Below are positions 1 through 6,397 of a stretch of DNA of 22,862 nt, piece by piece (the stretch's first letter is position 1; every line of letters starts with the position of its first letter). The position numbers were made by a program, and so were the translations under genes. The notes under the pieces are model-generated. The model saw only the letters and a program-made list of their open reading frames with translations. It searched no databases and was not told the origin of the DNA. The stretch is from 2011-GWA2-47-8b sp964361325 (GTDB taxonomy: Bacteria > Patescibacteriota > Minisyncoccia > UBA6257 > WO2-44-18): the NCBI GenBank assembly GCA_964361325.1, contig CAYHZT010000010.1:1-22862 (forward strand), in the 5' to 3' direction.

Positions 1-435
1 GCCCGCAGCAAGTGCCGCTTTGTGTGCAACTCCGTCAATGCCAAGAGCCAAGCCACTGACAACCGTAATCCCGGAAGCAGCAACGCTACAGGCAAAACTT
101 CTGGCAATCCCCTTGCCGTTAAGAGTAGCGCGACGCGTACCGATAATCGCTAACTTGGGAAGCTCGTCAAAAGGCGCGCCTTTCAAATAAAGAGCCAGAG
201 GAGGATTGGGTATCTCATTTAAAATAGCCGGAAAATTCGGTTCGCCGGCAAGAATTAAATCCACGCCCTTATTCTCTAATTTTTCCCATTCAGCCTCCGG
301 ATCCAATTTACTTTTTTTACCCAAAATATGCCAAGCTTCCGTCCATGTCGAAAAACGCTTTCTAAGCTTATGCATATTAAAAATATCTCCTAAGTGAAGA
401 ATGTTTAAAACGTTATAAGCTTCGCGCTCGTTCAT
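1..435 (-). CDS. dprA: DNA processing protein DprA (Smf), N-terminal part, cut by window edge
   Basis: Reading the minus strand from an ATG at 435 gives 145 codons without a stop, running off the left edge. The Rossmann-like DprA core is visible: IIGTRRAT at residues 98-104, then VVSGLALGIDGVAH at 125-138, the signature nucleotide/ssDNA-binding part of the family. DprA loads RecA on incoming single-stranded DNA during natural transformation and acts in the cytoplasm. About 90 residues of N-terminal region precede the core; the C-terminal rest is outside the window. There is no Shine-Dalgarno; a TATTAT hexamer lies 7 nt before the ATG, suggesting a leaderless mRNA. It is divergent from a PilO-like gene 29 bp away, which fits a DNA-uptake setting. 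The family call is firm; the start is likely. Confidence 0.9.
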   Translation of the reverse strand, partial: MNEREAYNVLNILHLGDIFNMHKLRKRFSTWTEAWHILGKKSKLDPEAEWEKLENKGVDLILAGEPNFPAILNEIPNPPLALYLKGAPFDELPKLAIIGTRRATLNGKGIARSFACSVAASGITVVSGLALGIDGVAHKAALAAG

Positions 436-442
436 ATGTGTT

Positions 443-448
443 ATAATA
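443..448 (-). promoter_or_regulatory. -10-like hexamer of dprA
   Basis: On the minus strand the hexamer TATTAT (one mismatch to TATAAT) is followed by exactly 7 nt and then the dprA ATG. Transcription would begin at or next to the start codon. No convincing -35 box was seen. Confidence 0.5.
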
Positions 449-451
449 ATC

Positions 452-457
452 TATAAT
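452..457 (+). promoter_or_regulatory. -10 hexamer of the pilO-like gene
   Basis: A consensus TATAAT is followed by 7 nt and the ATG at 465. A second TATAAT lies at 442-447. The 29-bp gap between the two divergent genes therefore holds -10 boxes for both directions and almost nothing else. Confidence 0.55.
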
Positions 458-464
458 AATAGTA

Positions 465-989
465 ATGAATGTTTTTAAAAGGCAAATCTTGAAACAGCTG
501 GGTATTGCCTTGGCGGTAGTAGTGTTAGCGGTCATTATTGCTCAAATTATGGTTTCTCGGACAAAGACAACCGCGACAAAAATTCAAAATCAAAAAAGTG
601 AATTGATTTTCCGCGCCCGCGCCACCGAATCTTTGGCGGCGCTTAAAATCGATTCCGATAAAGCCGAGTCTCTTTTCAATATTTTAAATGGCGCTTTGCC
701 GCCTAAAGATCGCCTCATTAATTTCGGCCCGAATATGATTGATCTCGCAAAACAAAATGGCATCAGTCTAGGATTTAGTTTCGGAACGGAAGAACCGGCC
801 ACCGCCGACCGATCCAGTTATATTCGATTTGCTGTAACCGGAAACTCCACTTATGGCAATCTTATTCGCTTTCTCCAGGACCTGGAGAGAAGCCGGTTTT
901 TTATTAAAATCAATTCGATGGATTTAACACGGCAAGGAGGCCTTGACCGATTTAATTTTACAGCTGACGGCCAAGTTTTTTATCAATAA
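465..989 (+). CDS. pilO: PilO-like type IV pilus assembly protein
   Basis: This 174-residue protein has a short cytoplasmic N-terminus, one membrane helix at about residues 13-31, a coiled-coil-like segment (about 35-60), and an alpha/beta C-terminal domain with the pattern SYIRFAVTGNSTYGNLIRFLQDLE at about 122-145. That layout is typical of PilO, an inner-membrane component of the pilus alignment complex that pairs with PilN. There is no Shine-Dalgarno, and a TATAAT 7 nt upstream of the ATG predicts a leaderless transcript. It is followed directly by a small membrane protein and is divergent from dprA. No pilM or pilN gene is present in the window. A PilN-like protein is the main alternative; the pilus assignment rests on architecture and weak motif similarity. 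Confidence 0.65.
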   Translation: MNVFKRQILKQLGIALAVVVLAVIIAQIMVSRTKTTATKIQNQKSELIFRARATESLAALKIDSDKAESLFNILNGALPPKDRLINFGPNMIDLAKQNGISLGFSFGTEEPATADRSSYIRFAVTGNSTYGNLIRFLQDLERSRFFIKINSMDLTRQGGLDRFNFTADGQVFYQ

Positions 990-990
990 T

Positions 991-1182
991 ATGTCAAAAC
1001 ATAGCTTAATTTTCTATATTTCCAGCGCCCTGCTTTCAATCGCTTTGTTTATTTATCTGATTTACATCATCAACGTATTAGTGGCGCAGGTTGCCGTAAT
1101 GTCCAATAACGATTTGCTAAAAGTTCCGGAAATTGCTACTTTTAATCTGGAAAAATTCAACGAATTGAAAATTGCGCAGTAA
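991..1182 (+). CDS. small single-pass membrane protein, function unknown
   Basis: A 63-residue ORF starts at ATG 991, one base after the pilO-like stop codon. An upstream in-frame ATG at 943 lies inside the pilO-like gene and is a less likely start. A strongly hydrophobic helix spans about residues 5-31, followed by a short polar tail of about 30 residues. The tight spacing suggests translational coupling and a role alongside the pilus protein. I do not recognise the family. The coding call rests on position and a clean membrane-protein composition. Confidence 0.6.
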   Translation: MSKHSLIFYISSALLSIALFIYLIYIINVLVAQVAVMSNNDLLKVPEIATFNLEKFNELKIAQ

Positions 1183-1191
1183 CTTGCCGAT

Positions 1192-1263
1192 GCGTGTGTA
1201 GTTCAGTGGTAGAACGCTGTCCTGATAAGACAGAGGTCGTAGGTTCGATTCCTACCACACGCA
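1192..1263 (+). tRNA. tRNA-Ile (anticodon GAT)
   Basis: All arms can be folded: acceptor GCGTGTG/CACACGC, D arm GTTC/GAAC, anticodon stem CTGTC/GACAG with loop CTGATAA (anticodon 1224-1226), and T arm GTAGG/CCTAC with loop TTCGATT. The discriminator is A at 1263. The 3' CCA is not encoded (CA follows). It is separated from tRNA-Val by 4 nt. Confidence 0.96.
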
Positions 1264-1267
1264 CAGA

Positions 1268-1339
1268 GCGCCTTTAGCTCAGTGGTAGAGCGTTTCATTG
1301 ACATTGAAAAGGTCGGAGGTTCGATCCCTCCAAGGCGCA
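1268..1339 (+). tRNA. tRNA-Val (anticodon GAC)
   Basis: The acceptor GCGCCTT/AAGGCGC, D arm GCTC/GAGC, anticodon stem TTTCA/TGAAA with loop TTGACAT (anticodon 1300-1302), and T arm GGAGG/CCTCC all pair. The discriminator is A and no CCA is encoded. It is probably cotranscribed with the upstream tRNA-Ile. Confidence 0.96.
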
Positions 1340-1343
1340 CAGG

Positions 1344-1359
1344 GCCCGTTCGGACGGGC
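1344..1359 (+). other. GC-rich hairpin after the tRNA pair
   Basis: GCCCGT and ACGGGC form a perfect 6-bp stem around a TCGG loop just after tRNA-Val. No T-tract follows, so it may be a 3'-processing or stability hairpin or a weak terminator rather than a standard intrinsic terminator. Confidence 0.45.
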
Positions 1360-1379
1360 GAGTAATTTGAAAATTGAAC

Positions 1380-1385
1380 AGGAGG
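1380..1385 (+). promoter_or_regulatory. strong Shine-Dalgarno of the HAD gene
   Basis: AGGAGG lies 4 nt before the GTG at 1390. It decides the start: an ATG two bases upstream (1388) is in another frame. The surrounding AGGAGGCGAT recurs before the acyl-CoA ligase. Confidence 0.75.
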
Positions 1386-1389
1386 CGAT

Positions 1390-1923
1390 GTGCAACGTGC
1401 CGTGTTTTTGGATCGCGACGGAACCGTAATTAATGCCATAGAAAGGCCGGAGCTTGATAAAAAATTAACCGCACCGTTCGCTTTAAGCGAAGTTGCGTTT
1501 GTCCCCCTACTTGAAGACGCGATCCGGATATTCAGAAAATTGGGCTATCTTGTCATTATGATTACAAACCAACCAGATGTTGCTTATGAATTATTGTCTG
1601 AATCGGAATGGGGAAAAATTAATGAAACAGTAATAAACAAAGTGAGGCCTGATGATTGTTTTATGTGCCGACACCGGCGAGAAGATCATTGCCCGATGAA
1701 AAAACCTTCGCCAATGATGATTATAGCCGCCGCCGACAAATGGAATGTTAATCTAGTCGAATCTTTTATGATCGGCGATACGGAAAACGACGTTCTCGCA
1801 GGGAAAAAAGCCGGCTGCCGTACGATTCTAATCCACAAAAATTATAACATCAACGTTGTTGGAGCGGATTTCGTAGTTAGTAGTTTGTACAAAGCCGCGC
1901 TACTCGTTGCCGCGGCTAAATAA
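1390..1923 (+). CDS. HAD-superfamily phosphatase, GmhB/HisB-N-like (HAD-IIIA)
   Basis: The protein has 177 residues and a GTG start set by a strong Shine-Dalgarno. HAD motif I is FLDRDGT (nucleophile D8, acid/base D10), motif II is MITNQPD (about 58-63), motif III is the lysine in KKPSP (104-108), and motif IV is GDTENDV (D130, D134). Between motifs II and III there is a Cys/His loop (C90, C93, H95, C101) like the zinc loop of D,D-heptose 1,7-bisphosphate phosphatase. Family members dephosphorylate sugar or histidinol phosphates in the cytosol. The substrate cannot be told from sequence, and no heptose or histidine genes lie nearby. The length fits the family. An intrinsic terminator follows, so it is transcribed alone or with the upstream tRNAs. 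Confidence 0.85.
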   Translation: MQRAVFLDRDGTVINAIERPELDKKLTAPFALSEVAFVPLLEDAIRIFRKLGYLVIMITNQPDVAYELLSESEWGKINETVINKVRPDDCFMCRHRREDHCPMKKPSPMMIIAAADKWNVNLVESFMIGDTENDVLAGKKAGCRTILIHKNYNINVVGADFVVSSLYKAALLVAAAK

Positions 1924-1934
1924 TAATTTTAGTC

Positions 1935-1964
1935 TAAACCCCCGCTATAGGGGGTTTATTTTTT
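1935..1964 (+). terminator. intrinsic terminator after the HAD gene
   Basis: TAAACCCCC (1935-1943) and GGGGGTTTA (1950-1958) form a 9-bp stem with a 6-nt loop, followed by six T. It starts 11 nt after the stop codon. Confidence 0.9.
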
Positions 1965-1977
1965 ATTCATTCCGGTG

Positions 1978-1983
1978 TTTAAT
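1978..1983 (+). promoter_or_regulatory. -10-like hexamer of the pseudouridine synthase gene
   Basis: TTTAAT (one mismatch to TATAAT) is preceded by TG and followed by 7 nt and the ATG at 1991. It fits the leaderless pattern seen at other genes in the window. Confidence 0.45.
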
Positions 1984-1990
1984 CTCATTC

Positions 1991-2698
1991 ATGAGTACAG
2001 AGCCGGAAATTCTCTACCAAGACGAAAATTTACTAGCCGTTAACAAACCGGCCGGCCTTTTAGTACATGGCGATTCGCCGAATCTGGCTGAATGGCTGGT
2101 TAAAAGATTTCCTGAAATAAAAAATGTGGGCGACCTGCCTGCCGGCAGGCAGGTGACCCCAGAACGCCCGGGTATAGTACATCGACTGGATAAAGACACG
2201 TCAGGCGTATTAATCGTCGCTCGCAACCAAAAAACATTTGAGTACCTGAAGGTTCTTTTTCAAACGCATCAAATTAAAAAAACCTATCTCGCGCTGGTCT
2301 GGGGAAAAGTAGCGTCAAAATCCGGGCTAATTGAAAAACCACTCGGTCTAAAAAGTGGCACTACCAAAAGAACGGTTCACGTTAAAAATGCCAAAATGAT
2401 TAAAGAAGCCAAAACTTACTATCACGTTAAAACTTATTTTGAAAACTATACCTTACTAGAAGTAGAGCCTCAGACCGGCCGCACGCACCAAATTCGAGTC
2501 CATCTTGCATCTATTGGCCATCCGATAGTCGGCGATAGTCTTTACGGCAAGAAAAAGGCGCCAGCCGGATTTTCTCGCATGTTTCTTCATGCCGAGTCCA
2601 TAGAATTTACCTTGCCGACCGGCAGCCGGATTAAAATCAGCGCGGGTCTTCCTCCAGAGTTAAATTTAGAACAATTCGGGCCGGCGGATTCTCGTTAG
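1991..2698 (+). CDS. RluA-family 23S rRNA pseudouridine synthase
   Basis: The protein has 235 residues. The catalytic motif GIVHRLDKDTSGVLIVAR is at residues 61-78 with catalytic Asp67. The C-terminal signature EPQTGRTHQIRVHLASIGHPIVGDSLYG is clear. Such enzymes isomerise uridines in 23S rRNA (RluC/RluD) or in rRNA and tRNA (RluA); there is no N-terminal S4 domain, which points to the shorter RluA-like form. I chose ATG 1991 because the longer in-frame ORF (from 1907) starts inside the HAD gene and crosses its terminator. Residues 48-55 (DLPAGRQV) are encoded by a palindromic repeat that looks inserted just before the catalytic motif. The 3' end overlaps the convergent DUF4012 gene by 62 bp. 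Confidence 0.92.
   Translation: MSTEPEILYQDENLLAVNKPAGLLVHGDSPNLAEWLVKRFPEIKNVGDLPAGRQVTPERPGIVHRLDKDTSGVLIVARNQKTFEYLKVLFQTHQIKKTYLALVWGKVASKSGLIEKPLGLKSGTTKRTVHVKNAKMIKEAKTYYHVKTYFENYTLLEVEPQTGRTHQIRVHLASIGHPIVGDSLYGKKKAPAGFSRMFLHAESIEFTLPTGSRIKISAGLPPELNLEQFGPADSR
2133..2154 (+). repeat. 22-bp perfect palindrome inside the pseudouridine synthase gene
   Basis: The half-site ACCTGCCTGCC is followed directly by its exact reverse complement. It is read in frame as LPAGRQV-type residues, in a loop before the catalytic HRLD motif. I recognise the word LPAGRQ as a recurring insertion in Patescibacteria proteins (recollection, not checked). Confidence 0.8.
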
Positions 2699-2952
2699 CA
2701 TATTCAAAAACCCGCGACTGGCTTTCTTTCCAGCGATAGCCATCGGGCGCCTCAATATTATATTCCATTCCTCCACGCATGCCGGATTGTTTATCAAAAA
2801 TAAACTGATAAGCAAGATTGCCGAGCTTCAACGGTTGCAAGCTAATATAATCTATCGTCAAATCTTTTGAATCGCCGGCTTTAACATCCAGCCAGGCGGA
2901 GAAATTTTCCTTACCGAAGGCTAAGCCCCCCTTTCTTTCAACCGCCACAAGA
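2637..2952 (-). CDS. DUF4012 protein, C-terminal fragment (split by assembly gap)
   Basis: This fragment encodes about 105 residues in the same orientation as the N-terminal DUF4012 fragment beyond the gap, ending in TGA at 2637-2639. Its content (ENFSAWLDVKAGDSKDLTIDY, then a beta-rich tail) fits the C-terminal domain of DUF4012 proteins. The real coding sequence stops at 2952; from 2953 on the DNA is sequencing adapter, so an ORF beginning MCSSDL here is an artefact. It overlaps the 3' end of the convergent pseudouridine synthase gene by 62 bp, with no terminator between them. An unknown number of residues, by my estimate a few tens, is missing in the gap. Confidence 0.75.
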
Positions 2953-3016
2953 AGATCGGAAGAGCACACGTCAGAACTCCAGTCACGTAGAGATCTCCAA
3001 TGCCGGCATCTGCTTG
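2953..3016 (+). other. Illumina TruSeq adapter inside the assembly (artefact)
   Basis: The sequence from AGATCGGAAGAGC onward matches the TruSeq read-1 adapter, then a six-base index GTAGAG (2987-2992), then the P7 tail ending in CTGCTTG. By hand alignment about 59 of 64 bases agree (mismatches at 2973, 2998, 2999, 3006 and 3008). It is not genomic. Confidence 0.97.
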
Positions 3017-3019
3017 TAA

Positions 3020-3029
3020 NNNNNNNNNN
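3020..3029. other. scaffold gap (10 N)
   Basis: Ten N follow the adapter, so the left contig ran into adapter and was then scaffolded to the right contig. The true gap size is unknown. Confidence 0.98.
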
Positions 3030-4665
3030 AATCTGGCTCGTAATTGCTGACGCTGTAATTCACCAGTGGTTTAATTATTTTTTTGGTATCGCCGGATATT
3101 GAAACTAATTTTACTCCGGGTTCCGTAAAAATTTGGAGATAGTCGTGATTAGTTGAGCGATACCACCAGTCTTTTTCATTTTCACCGCTATGAGAACGCC
3201 GTACGACTAAATGGTTTTTTATCAGACCGGTAGAATCAATTTTACTTTCCAGGCGAATTTTCTGATCAATAAAAGCGTCACTTTTACCTCCGGCAATATT
3301 GGCATTAGCCACGGCAAGGTATCCGCCGACAAAGTCATCGGGCAACTGAGCAACCTCTCCGGCCACTCCAAGAGTTTTCAAATAATTTTGAATTGTCGAA
3401 TCTCGGAAATAAACCATAATATCTTTATTAACAAAACGAGCGGTTAATTTATCCAGTAACTGGCTTTTTTGTTTGTCGGTTAAATTGCCGAGTTTTTCAA
3501 AAAGAATCGGCGTAAGCACTTTAAGAATTTTCTTGGGTTCCCCTTGAGACTTATCATTGCCGGTCTCCACTTCCCGCTGGACTTCTTCTAAGAAATTATC
3601 TTGAGTTAAAGTCATTTTATATTCAGGAAGATCTATCGGTCCGATAATTTCCAAAATATCTTTTATTAATTCAACGTTGACGGCAACGGCGCCGCCGAAT
3701 TTAATATCGCGTTCGCTATAAATCTTAGAAAGTTCCAGAAAATCAATAGTTTTTTCAGCCGAAAGAGGAAAATCAAAAAACCAATTAGCGTCGCGAGCGC
3801 CCCAGGCGCCGGTAATTCCCTGAAGAGGTTTAGGCGGAATAATCTTGGCCTTCAATTGACCGTCAGGATCATAAATATCGCGTACCTCTAAATCTAAAAG
3901 GTTCGCCTGAAACAGCGTAACGTTTCCATAACTGCCGATAAACCCTCCGCCGGGGCGGATTTCCGAAGGATTCTGGAATAAAATCAACAACCGCTGTTTT
4001 TTTGGTGCTTCCAGCCACGCCAGAACAGCCGTTAAAAAACGGTCGACTTCGGGAAATTTAGAACTGAAATCGCTTGTTTCGGCATCTATTTCATAGCCGG
4101 CGCTGACGGCTTGGATTTTCAATTCAGAACTCAAATCATTTATTTGCGCCAAACGATCTTGAATATCATGCAATAACTTAATTACAAGAGCCCCTTTTTT
4201 ACCGATAACCATCGACAGACTATTGGCTTCCAGATTCTGTAAATCGCTACTGAAAGCAACGGCGGTCTGGCTGATTTGAAAAAGATTTTTTAAAATCGCC
4301 GGCACTGTTTTCAAAGGAGAACTGGCGGTCAGGTCGCCCAATTCACTGGAAGCGGCCTGAAAAAAATCTTTCGCGGCGCCCAAATCAAACCTCAATAGAG
4401 CGGCCACGCCTTCTTTAAAATTATCGTGGACAATCGGCGCCGCGGTTTCGGCCCGCTGCTTGAAGCGCATCAAATTCAAACCAAAAAATCCCATAATCAA
4501 TAGAAAAACCGCGAGTGCCGCAAAAACCGGAATTTTGAATTGATGTTTTTTTACCGGCTCCGACTGGTCGATTTTAATATAGGGAATTTCTATTGATTTG
4601 GCTAAATTGGCAAAAACCCGTTGCCGGGGCTTAGGATGACGGATATCCAGATATCGCTTATACAT
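3030..4665 (-). CDS. DUF4012 domain-containing membrane protein, N-terminal part
   Basis: This part encodes about 545 residues from ATG 4665 to the assembly gap. A basic N-terminal tail is followed by one membrane helix at about residues 46-66, an alpha-helical region, and the DUF4012 core with LILFQNPSEIRPGGGFIGSY and the ITGAWGARDANWFFDFP segment. DUF4012 proteins are envelope proteins of unknown function, often next to polysaccharide glycosyltransferases; cell-surface polymer export or attachment is inferred only from that context. The ATG overlaps the end of the upstream glycosyltransferase gene by 8 nt, so the pair is translationally coupled. The C-terminus continues at 2637-2952 beyond adapter and N sequence; the gene is probably intact in the organism. 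Confidence 0.85.
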
Positions 4666-5821
4666 ATTGATTAAATAATTCCATGGTTTGCTCCGCCGTC
4701 TTTTTCCAATTGAAGCGCCGCGCGTTTTCCTGACCGGATTTAATTAGACGCGCCCGTTCCTTTTCGTCCGTGGCTGCTGTTTTAATAGCTCCGGCTAAAT
4801 CTTCCACCTTCCACGGATTGACCAATAAAGCGCTGTCGCGCAGAATCTCAGGCAGCGATGTTCGATCGGCAGCCACCGTTGGGCAACCGCAAGCTTGAGC
4901 TTCTAACGGCGGAAAACCGAATCCTTCAAAAAACGACGGGTAAACGAAGACTCTAGCTAAATTATACAGTAAAACACGCTCGTCTCCGCTAACTGCGCCC
5001 TTGAAAATAATATCATCGCGCCAAGCCGATAATCCCGCTTCTTTAAGAATATTTTTAAAAAGCCAACCCGGCCGGCCGGCAATTACCAATTGCCAATCAC
5101 GAAAATTCGGATCCGCCTTTAGAATATTGAAAGCGCGAATTATGGCCGTCACATTTTTGCGCGGCTCCAAAGTACCCAGATACAAAATGAACGGCCTTCC
5201 GGCAATTCTAAGGTCATCGCAAGACCTTAATTTTTGAAATTCGTCGGCAATCCCGGAATAAATTACCGAAATTTTTTCCGGAAGGATTTGAAAAAAATCT
5301 ACCAGATCTTGTTTTGTAAATTCCGAAACGGCTATGATTTTATCGGCCGCTCGCGCCTGCTCTTTTATACCTTGTAGCCAATGCCAAAATCTTTGCTTCT
5401 GTGAAAAAAAATACGGGTGATGTAAAAAAGAAAGGTCGTGAAAAGTGATTACTCGGGGCGCCTTAGCGGTTTTCAAAACGTTGAAATGCGGACTGAAAAC
5501 CAAATCGGTTTTGATAAACCGGTCTATCTTTGGAAAATTCAAAAATCGCGCGGAGAAATCAAAAATTTTGTTAGGTATCCGCCAGTCAATAACTTTTGTT
5601 TGAAAATTGCCGCTCCGATGGCCATCAGAGCGAGCCTCGTCCTCAAAGAGGCGGGGGAATTGAAAATTAGAAATTGAAAATTTCTTAAACCCGTTATAAA
5701 ACAGGGTGTAAGTATTTTTCTGATCAGCAGCTAATAACGCCCGCAATAAATTTTTGGTGTATTCCTCTATGCCGGATGCCCCTCCCCTCCCTAACAGGCG
5801 AATATCAGCGAGAATTTGCAT
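4658..5821 (-). CDS. GT4-family glycosyltransferase
   Basis: The protein has 387 residues and the GT-B fold of family 4. The N-terminal acceptor domain begins MQILADIRLLGRGGASGIEEYTKNLL, and the C-terminal donor domain contains FILYLGTLEPRKN and the nucleotide-sugar motif PSFFEGFGFPPLEAQACGCPTVA followed by SLPEIL. It transfers a sugar from an NDP-sugar, probably at the inner membrane face for a surface glycan; the substrate is unknown. A Shine-Dalgarno-like GAGGG lies about 7 nt upstream of the ATG. It is coupled to the DUF4012 gene and divergent from rplS by 30 bp. Residues about 48-75 (SISNFQF, then DEARSDGHRSG) look foreign to the family and coincide with repeats in the DNA. Confidence 0.92.
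   Translation of the reverse strand: MQILADIRLLGRGGASGIEEYTKNLLRALLAADQKNTYTLFYNGFKKFSISNFQFPRLFEDEARSDGHRSGNFQTKVIDWRIPNKIFDFSARFLNFPKIDRFIKTDLVFSPHFNVLKTAKAPRVITFHDLSFLHHPYFFSQKQRFWHWLQGIKEQARAADKIIAVSEFTKQDLVDFFQILPEKISVIYSGIADEFQKLRSCDDLRIAGRPFILYLGTLEPRKNVTAIIRAFNILKADPNFRDWQLVIAGRPGWLFKNILKEAGLSAWRDDIIFKGAVSGDERVLLYNLARVFVYPSFFEGFGFPPLEAQACGCPTVAADRTSLPEILRDSALLVNPWKVEDLAGAIKTAATDEKERARLIKSGQENARRFNWKKTAEQTMELFNQYV
5600..5682 (-). repeat. composite in-frame repeat in the glycosyltransferase gene
   Basis: TTGAAAATT occurs at 5600-5608, 5660-5668 and 5674-5682. The first two copies bracket 51 bp that contain a 22-bp near-palindrome (5611-5632, one mismatched pair, centre GATGGCCATC) and a small hairpin CCTC-AAA-GAGG (5641-5651). 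The first two copies are exactly 60 bp apart, keeping frame. Confidence 0.7.
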
Positions 5822-5838
5822 AATGGTCCCTCTTATTG

Positions 5839-5844
5839 TATATT
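5839..5844 (+). promoter_or_regulatory. -10-like hexamer of rplS
   Basis: TATATT (one mismatch to consensus), preceded by TG, sits 7 nt before the rplS ATG at 5852. A weak -35-like TTGCAT (5816-5821) is 17 nt upstream. Confidence 0.5.
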
Positions 5845-5851
5845 AACTGCT

Positions 5852-6208
5852 ATGATTTCCAAAGAAATATCCGAGAAAATAAAGTCCGGCGCGACAGTAC
5901 GTGTCTGGGAAAAAATCAAAGAGGGCGATAAAGAACGGCTAAGTAAATTTGAAGGGCTGGTTCTTGCCCGCAAACACGGCAATGAATCCGGCGCTACTTT
6001 TACCGTTCGAGCAACGGTCGCCGGCGTAGGAGTGGAAAAAATTTATCCAATTCATTCACCGCGGATAAGCAAGGTGGACATTTTAAGCTCACCTCGTAAA
6101 GTTAGCCGCTCCAAGCTTTATTATATCCGCAACCTTTCCAAGCGTGAGACGCGCCAAAAACTCGGTACCGGTCAGGAAAAGCCGACCGAAACAAAAATCA
6201 CCGCTTAA
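5852..6208 (+). CDS. rplS: 50S ribosomal protein L19
   Basis: The protein has 118 residues, the usual L19 size. The N-terminus ISKEISEKIKSGATVRVWEKIKEGDKERLSKFEGLVLARK and the C-terminal SRSKLYYIRNLS are characteristic. L19 lies at the interface between the ribosomal subunits. I chose ATG 5852 rather than the in-frame ATG at 5816 because the longer form would overlap the divergent glycosyltransferase start and because a -10 box lies just before 5852. The usual bacterial neighbour trmD is absent; tRNA-Leu follows 13 nt after the stop and may be cotranscribed. Confidence 0.96.
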   Translation: MISKEISEKIKSGATVRVWEKIKEGDKERLSKFEGLVLARKHGNESGATFTVRATVAGVGVEKIYPIHSPRISKVDILSSPRKVSRSKLYYIRNLSKRETRQKLGTGQEKPTETKITA

Positions 6209-6221
6209 AGGCATTAGATAA

Positions 6222-6306
6222 GCCCGGGTGGCGAAACTGGCAGACGCACTACCTTGAGGTGGTAGCGCCGCAAGGCATGCAGGTTCAAATCCTGTCCCGG
6301 GCACCA
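6222..6306 (+). tRNA. tRNA-Leu (anticodon GAG), CCA encoded
   Basis: The acceptor GCCCGGG/CCCGGGC, anticodon stem CTACC/GGTAG with loop TTGAGGT (anticodon 6256-6258), and a long variable arm (CGCCGCAAGGCAT region) mark a class II tRNA-Leu. The T loop is TTCAAAT. Unlike the two tRNAs at 1192-1339, the 3' CCA (6304-6306) is encoded. Confidence 0.96.
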
Positions 6307-6366
6307 AAACTAACTTGTTCAGAATTACAGGGATCGGTCACTTGCGGATTTTTAGTTTTTTGGTAT

Positions 6367-6372
6367 TATAAT
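6367..6372 (+). promoter_or_regulatory. -10 hexamer before the small exported-protein gene
   Basis: A consensus TATAAT is followed, 14 nt later, by AAGGAGG (6387-6393). A TTGCGG at 6342-6347 could be a -35 box, though the spacing of 19 is long. The expected transcript has a short leader that carries the ribosome binding site. Confidence 0.5.
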
Positions 6373-6386
6373 CCACAGCACTTACT

Positions 6387-6393
6387 AAGGAGG
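6387..6393 (+). promoter_or_regulatory. strong Shine-Dalgarno deciding a GTG start
   Basis: AAGGAGG lies 4 nt before GTG 6398. No in-frame ATG near this position would be equally well placed. Confidence 0.8.
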
Positions 6394-6397
6394 TTTT

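Noticed and set aside
943..990. Upstream start for the small membrane protein after the pilO-like gene
   Set aside because: It lies within the pilO-like coding region; ATG 991 gives a normal membrane-protein start right after the stop.
1203..1439. Minus-strand ORF with GGIEPPTF and GRNRTYDL words
   Set aside because: It is the antisense of the tRNA-Val and tRNA-Ile genes; these words are typical of false proteins called across tRNA genes.
1907..1990. 28-residue N-terminal extension of the pseudouridine synthase
   Set aside because: It would start inside the HAD gene and read through an intrinsic terminator; ATG 1991 matches the family start.
2637..2969. ORF start MCSSDL for the DUF4012 C-terminal fragment
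   Set aside because: The first residues are translated adapter. Only 2637-2952 is genomic.
6089..6307. Minus-strand ORF beginning MVPGTGFEPA
   Set aside because: It is antisense to tRNA-Leu and the rplS end; a well-known false-protein pattern.
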